Assembly (NCBI GenBank): GCA_030220185.1
Contig: JASPKZ010007286.1
Coordinates: 744,001-808,000, forward strand
Source: Diploptera punctata
Taxonomy: Eukaryota > Arthropoda > Insecta > Blattodea > Blaberidae
Length of the DNA stretch: 64,000 nucleotides
Reading direction: 5' to 3'
Positions within the stretch are counted from its first letter, which is position 1. Each line of letters starts with the position of its first letter. The position numbers and the translations under genes are program-made. Under the pieces are notes generated by a model that was not told the origin of the DNA, did not search any database, and saw nothing but the letters and a program-made list of their open reading frames with translations. Shown here one piece after another: positions 58,871-64,000 of this stretch.

Positions 58871-59330
58871 TTTCAACTATTGTCATAGTGACTATAAACA
58901 CTAGAAATTTGTTTGGCAAGTAAAATTGTCTTCTCTTCATCCAGTGACCTTCAGTTTTATTATTTCTACCTCATTTAGAATAGTAGAAATAGTTTGACTC
59001 TGGATTTTACAAATTTAATCCATTGACCTGGGCCAGTTTTGATTTAAATTCATTGGCATCTGAATTGCCGAGTATGATTTGGAAATTATTCCAGCCATTA
59101 GAATACTAACCAACCATGTTACGAAACATAAAAATAAGTAATTTCCATTTGGAACATAACAAATTATCCAGTATCACCTTTTCTAACACTGATTTGTCTT
59201 TAAATAATATTCACATCATTGACATATGAAAGTTATCTTTTGATAATAACCCATGGAGCTTTTACACACAAAATTGATAGAAAGTCACACTATGAGGTAC
59301 TTTATCAAAAAAAAAGTTTGTTTCTATGAT
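58871..59330. other. Unannotated; PLE tag fragment
   Basis: gtcacactatgaggtacttt near 59284 is a PLE-B-like tag with no body. Nothing else recognised. Confidence 0.4.
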
Positions 59331-59333
59331 ATT

Positions 59334-59722
59334 ATAATGATATTGTGAAAAGAAAAATCAATGTCTGAACCAGGAATCGAACCATGGACCTCTAGTTCTC
59401 CGTACTAGCGTGCAGCCCACTACATCATTCTAATACCATACTACAAATATTAAATAACGTTTACTGCTTATAAAAGTGGTGATGTAAAATTCTCAAATAT
59501 AGATACTTCTAAACAAAGCCGGCCATTGGTGATGGTAGTGACACCTACCTGGCAGCGGACGAAACGAGAATTATAGATTTGTATATGTGGAAAGAAATTT
59601 TTATGTTTGTGCCAAGTCTAGAATGGTGTAGTGGGCTGCACGCTAGTACGGAGAACTAGAGGTCCACAGTTTGATTCCTGGTTCATACATTGATTTTTCT
59701 TTGCAATATTATAATATGATCC
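59334..59722. mobile_element. T4 tRNA-like fold-back
   Basis: tRNA-like arms on minus (about 59362-59430) and plus (about 59620-59690), with loop ACGGAGA and T-type outer arms (gaaaagaaaaatcaatg), around a loop of about 180 bases not found elsewhere in the window. Confidence 0.7.
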
Positions 59723-59974
59723 ATTATTGGAACTGTGTTAAAATAACAGTATTGGAAAATGTTAAATAAAATTGTTTCTATGACCCATGCATATATTTCC
59801 ACAATCTTTAAAGCATTACATTATAGTGGCGATAACCAACCCAGAAATATCCTATTGTAGGGGATAATGTTGTAGCAGATGGGAGTTTTTACATGGAAGC
59901 TGAATCATGACATGACCATTTCCCTCCTCCTCATGGATATCTATCCATTTATTTCTGATTAAAGTAGTTTCCCA

Positions 59975-60160
59975 GCCAGAATTGATGGATTTTTAGGATT
60001 GAAATATCCAAGGGATAAGTCCTCCTGAGTCCGAAGATTTTCAGGCTCATGAAAGACCCTCAAGCCTGAATAAAAAAACCTCTGAGCAACATTTAACTGC
60101 TCTTCCTCCATCCAAGTAATACCTTAGTTTCCTACATGTCTCCTCGCACATGTCACTTGC
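59975..60160 (+). mobile_element. SINE S3b fragment, plus
   Basis: Reverse complement of the 58620-58800 part (ttttaggattgaaatatcca, attttcaggctcatg). Confidence 0.55.
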
Positions 60161-60179
60161 TGACACCTATAGGGAAATA

Positions 60180-60470
60180 AAATAACTCCCTCCATTGCAC
60201 GACAGGCCTAGAAGGCCCTTTGCCTAGCATTCAGCTGCTGGCTTCACATCCACATGTCAACATGTTGGGTCCCTCACCCGTTATAGCTGGTTTTCTCAAC
60301 CTGGAGTCGCTACTTATTGTAGCTACCCAAATCCTTCACAATGCTGGGTGGACACTGGTCTCATACTGGCCTAAATTCTATGAGAAAATTTCTTCCCCCA
60401 TGGGGACTTCAAGTCCCGTAGCTTGTGTCAAGGCATATTGCCTTAATCATTTGGCTGAGGGTGCATAGGG
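60180..60470 (-). mobile_element. SINE S2 copy
   Basis: Matches 62430-62775 (ggtcttctcaacctggagtc-like, ttgtagctacccaaat). Confidence 0.6.
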
Positions 60471-60509
60471 AAAGAAGCATATGTAATATTATATTAAAAT
60501 TATTATTGG

Positions 60510-60735
60510 GAAATAAACATTACGAGGTTATATTATTAATATGAGTGGAGAACGTATTTTTAATACTCGCCTCATACAATTTCAAATTTATTTGAGACCA
60601 TTGGTTTCGAATGAATTTTTCATTCAGTCATGACTCAAGATAAATGAAAAATTCATTTGAAACCAATGTTCTCAAATAAATTTGAAATTATATTAGGTGA
60701 GTTATTAAAAATATGTTCTCCACTCAATATTAAGC
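60510..60735. mobile_element. PLE-E fold-back
   Basis: Tag (gggaaataaacattacgagg), then arms that meet near 60635 (tgaatttttcattcag and complement). Confidence 0.75.
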
Positions 60736-60747
60736 ATAAGTAAATTT

Positions 60748-60879
60748 TCTATTGACGATTTTTATTATTGATTTAACACTTCTCACTTCTCGGTAGCTCA
60801 GTTGGTAGAGCACTTGGCCCGGAAAGCCAAGGGTCCCGGGTTCGAGTCTTGGTCTAGGCGAAAATTTTTCTCTTCAAAT
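60748..60879 (+). mobile_element. T1 unit, truncated
   Basis: Short spacer and a tRNA-like sequence (60788-60859) that lacks the first bases of the acceptor. ataagtaaattt flanks it at 60736-60747 and 60880-60891. Confidence 0.8.
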
Positions 60880-60891
60880 ATAAGTAAATTT

Positions 60892-61098
60892 AATATTTAA
60901 TTTTAGGAAGTTATATTTTGAGGTTATTTTAATTATATTATTTTTGGTCTGGACATCTTACCTCAATATTAATGTTGATTTGTTCTTGGACATGTTTCCC
61001 AGGGAAAGCTGACGATAAAACAGAATTGTTTTGAAACATGTCCAAGAACAAATCAACATTAATATTGAGGTAAGATGTCCAGACCAAAAATAATATAA
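60892..61098. mobile_element. PLE-A fold-back next to T1
   Basis: Tag, minus arm, plus arm with a complete hammerhead-like core (61008-61044). The same ataagtaaattt is present at 60880-60891 and 61099-61110. Confidence 0.85.
61008..61044 (+). ncRNA. Hammerhead-like core (PLE-A)
   Basis: CTGACGA, T, AAAACAG-AA-TTGTTTT, GAAAC, AT, GTC. GTC is the classical cleavage triplet. Helix I has one clear pair. Confidence 0.5.
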
Positions 61099-61307
61099 AT
61101 AAGTAAATTTATCTGGTTAACATACTTCCCATTACAGGAGCACCCATGTCCTCAGCTGGATGAACAGGAAGTAATAAAAAAAAGTAGTTTAACCTTGAAC
61201 TTTGTAATAATGAAACCAATATATATATTCTTAATTGAGTTTGATACATTTATTATGTGGAAGTTGGAAAATCATATTTATCCATATTACATGAGGATGG
61301 GTAAAAG

Positions 61308-61949
61308 ATGTAGATAGGAAATAACACTATGAGGTTTTTTAATATTGTTTATTTTTTATTATTTCACTCACCTCATACTTCATAATTCATAGCAGACCCA
61401 GGGTTTCTTCACATCATTTGTGACATTCGCAATGCTGTGTCACGTTCACAACTGACGTCCAACGGCCTTCTATCCTGCAGACTGACCTCTACACCATCTA
61501 GTGGCCGACCGAAGAATTTCCAAATCAGTCCTCTCTCCTTATAACCGTGTATTTCAAAATTCATAGTTGTATTTTCATTCTTAGATATGTAAATTTTTTC
61601 CCAAATTGTGACCTGCACATGCCTGGTCAGAAAAACATAGAAAAACAAAATTACTTAAACAATTGGAAAAACCGAAGGAACTCACAATTTGGGAAAAAAT
61701 TTACATATGTAAGAATGAAAATACAACTATGAATTTTGAAATACCCGGTTATAAGGAGAGAGGACTGATTTGGAAATTCTTCAGTCGGCCACCAGATGGC
61801 GCAGAGGTCAGTCTGCAGGATAGAAGGCCGTTGGACGTCAGTTGTGAACGTGACACAGCATTGCGAATGTCACAAATGATGTGAAGAAACCCTGGGTCTG
61901 CTATGAATTATGAAGTATGAGGTGAGTGAAATAATAAAAAATAAACAAT
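61308..61949. mobile_element. PLE-B fold-back, 642 bases
   Basis: Tag at left, arms that meet near 61612. atgggtaaaag at 61297-61307 and 61950-61960 flanks it. Minus frame 61409-61648 and plus frame 61663-61884 both encode the endonuclease C-terminus (TMNFEIPGYKERGLIWKFF); the plus one is the intact version of the C-terminus broken at 2361. Confidence 0.88.
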
Positions 61950-61960
61950 ATGGGTAAAAG

Positions 61961-62429
61961 AGCTTATTCCCATTATAAGATTAATATAAGTTATATGAGA
62001 AGGCAACTTAAAGTTTATATATAGAATCTGATTTAAAAAAATAATAATGAAACAAGTTTTTGTTGTTTAATGCATTCTGCTCTGTCTCGCTTTGAAATAA
62101 TACTTATTAATAAAAGTTAATTCCGTTTCTTGTTTGTGAAAAGAGTTTATTTTGTGTAATGCTGATATTGTTCTATGAAAGCTGTTGCTTGTGCTTTATT
62201 ACATAGTGAAGACAAATCTGCTTTTGTAGAGGTTTTTGAAATATAAGCATTTTAATTCATATTTCTTAAGGGTCTCTGTTCACAAAATAAATATAATTTT
62301 TTTACCAACATAATCATAATTCAAATGGAATTAGGTATCAGTGTTATTAATAAACACCCAGCAGTCAATAATACTCGCTCACTTTTTCAAGAAATGTGTG
62401 AAAGTCACCTTTGTAAATTCTGATTTTAT
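61961..62429. other. Unannotated flank
   Basis: Nothing recognised. Confidence 0.35.
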
Positions 62430-62775
62430 TGACACAATGTTTTCTTTTTACTCCAAGTGCAACAGGCCTACCAGCTGACTGCTTGCCTCACATCCACATG
62501 TGTTAATCACAGAGGTAGACTATCATCGAGCCAGTGTAGGGGTGACGTATGGTCAGCATGTCGGATCCCCCAACCATTATAGCTGGTCTTCTCAACCTGG
62601 AGTCGCTACTTGTTGTAGCTACCCAAATGCCTCACTATGCTGGGTGGGCACCGGTCCCATACTGGCCGAAATTCCATGAGAAAATTTCTTCCCTCGTGGG
62701 GACTCGACGAGCGCAACTCCTGTAGCTCTGCGCCAAGGCTTCTTGTCTTAACCACTCGGCTATAGCGCGTTGACA
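62430..62775 (-). mobile_element. SINE S2 copy
   Basis: Same family as 6390-6740 (ctccaagtgcaacaggccta, cacatgtgttaatcacagag). Confidence 0.65.
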
Positions 62776-62792
62776 ATTGACACAATGTTGTT

Positions 62793-62960
62793 ATCGCCTC
62801 ACTATGATGGTTGTCCAGCAGCTCGCTTTGTTTTCCCGCAGCTGTTATATATAATTAAATACAAAGATGCCAACTACTGTTACGTGAATGTTAATCATTG
62901 TCAACCATTGTCGCGGCACCCGCTTTTATATAAACGGACAACCATCATAATGAGGCGATA
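62793..62960. mobile_element. MITE, copy 2
   Basis: Same terminal repeats as 24180-24355 and the same inner sequence (gcagctgttatatataatta). The repeat extends into ttatc on both sides. Confidence 0.75.
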
Positions 62961-62965
62961 ATAAC

Positions 62966-63698
62966 TTTATATATTTTACCAGAAAAGTTTCATGTGATAA
63001 AAACACAGAAAAAATATATTGCATATATTTAAAAAAAAAAAAAGTGAGGATTATTTACAGTTTTGTTTTTGAATATGATATTTGTATGTAATATGTTTTT
63101 CTTTATTTTTCTTTTAGTTACAAATGAATTTTAATTTACCTCCTGAGAAGTTGTCCTTGGCTTCTTCACTAGCCTTGAACTCTCATGTGCTTGAGGAATG
63201 TCGCAAAATATAGCTGATCTTATTTTCCTACAAAGGATAAGAGCTACATCTTTTTATTGTATGTTATTTGGATTTTTTAAAATAATTTTGATTTACAAAT
63301 GAATTATAACCTGAAAAAAGATATAATAACATTGCAAGTAAGAATTAAGGATTAAAATCTCAAATAAAATAAAATTATATAATTTAATACAAATATAACT
63401 GGAACTGTATATATTTCTATGATCAGAAAAGCAACTACACTTGTTCTGTGACATCACTTACATATAACAATAAAAAAAAACTGCAATTGAATGACAAACT
63501 GTGACATATTGACTAGATGATTTGTTTAGTTTTTCTAAGATTGAGCGAGTGTTATTCTGTTGGGTATGCCATATTATTTAATTAATCTCTTATTAAATTG
63601 TGACAAAAATACCTCGTTTATTGTATCCATTTTTAATATAGCATGATATGTTATTGCACAGGAGAATGCTTTAAGTATTTCTTTATTTTATATTTAAT
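62966..63698. other. Unannotated AT-rich flank
   Basis: Nothing recognised. Confidence 0.35.
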
Positions 63699-63699
63699 T

Positions 63700-64000
63700 A
63701 ATGTTGGGAAGTAAACATTATGAGGTATAATCATTAAAATTCATCGGAGAACATATTGTTTAAACAACTCACCTCATAGGATTCATGCTTCCATGATATC
63801 GCGATTTCAAACATAGTCATGTTCATCGTCAGCCATAACTCCGACTGATGAAATTCTTCGGCCGTCAACTATTCTATATTATTACAAGAAAATTACTTAC
63901 CATCCTGAAATGCATAGGAAATTTCAAAAAATTTTTGACAAATACAACATTTCTTTGGCACCAATAAATAAATTTAGTCTGGGTAATCTTCTAAGTACCA
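63700..64000. mobile_element. PLE unit (E-like) running off the window
   Basis: Tag (gggaagtaaacattatgagg), a minus 3' end with a hammerhead-like core, then at about 63875 a switch to a plus-strand body (KITYHPEMHRKFQKIF) that continues past the edge. Confidence 0.75.
63784..63838 (-). ncRNA. Hammerhead-like core (E-like PLE)
   Basis: Minus strand: CTGACGA, T, GAACAT/ATGTTT with GACT loop, GAAATC, GC, GAT, A. Stem III has three pairs; helix I has two. Confidence 0.5.

Noticed and set aside
988..61960. All palindromes as sequencing artefacts (missed hairpin adapters or amplification chimeras).
   Set aside because: Flanking target-site duplications, tags on one end only and sequence differences between arms argue for real insertions. 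It cannot be fully excluded without raw reads, especially for units with identical arms.

Overview
This is a stretch of a eukaryotic nuclear genome, AT-rich and very rich in repeats. The proteins, the short coding exons in long introns and the repeat content (Penelope-like elements, RTE-type LINEs, mariner, tRNA-derived SINEs) point to an arthropod, most likely an insect. A hemimetabolous insect such as a cockroach or termite would fit, but the sequence alone does not prove it.

Two host genes sit head to head. CLPTM1 runs on the minus strand from a start codon at 43370 to a stop near 11050 in 11 coding exons. MEN1 (menin) runs on the plus strand from 43607 to 56544 in six coding exons that join into one clean frame of 689 codons plus stop. 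Only 236 bases separate the two start codons, so they probably share a bidirectional promoter. CLPTM1 exons 1-9 are clean, but exons 10 and 11 need several one-base corrections, most simply explained as consensus errors in the assembly.

Nearly everything else is repeats, in the introns and both flanks. The dominant class is short copies of Penelope-like elements (PLE). They carry pieces of the GIY-YIG endonuclease domain and never the reverse-transcriptase core. At least eight subfamilies (named PLE-A to PLE-I here) can be told apart by their 3' ends. Most copies are fold-back units: a tag of about 30-45 bases, then a reverse-complement copy of the element's 3' region, then a direct copy, with the whole unit flanked by a 10-17 base target-site duplication. 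Many copies hold a hammerhead-ribozyme-like core (CUGANGA, stem-loop, GAAA, tiny stem III) that overlaps the end of the endonuclease frame.

A second set of repeats (T1-T4) carries tRNA-like sequences with Pol III A and B boxes between arms of the GAGAAAAATTT type. These also occur as head-to-head palindromes, and several have 12-15 base target-site duplications. Other repeats are an RTE-type LINE (RTE-1), three further LINE families, SINEs (S1-S6, two with 3' tails borrowed from LINEs), a deleted mariner, a MITE family, a possible PIF/Harbinger derivative and a small fold-back family (FB).

By region: 1-11 kb is repeat-filled flank downstream of CLPTM1. 11-43.4 kb is CLPTM1, with PLE, T1 and SINE insertions in its introns, of which intron 2 (about 13.7 kb) is the longest. 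43.4-43.6 kb is the shared promoter. 43.6-56.5 kb is MEN1. 56.5-64 kb is repeat-filled downstream flank, and a PLE unit runs off the right edge.
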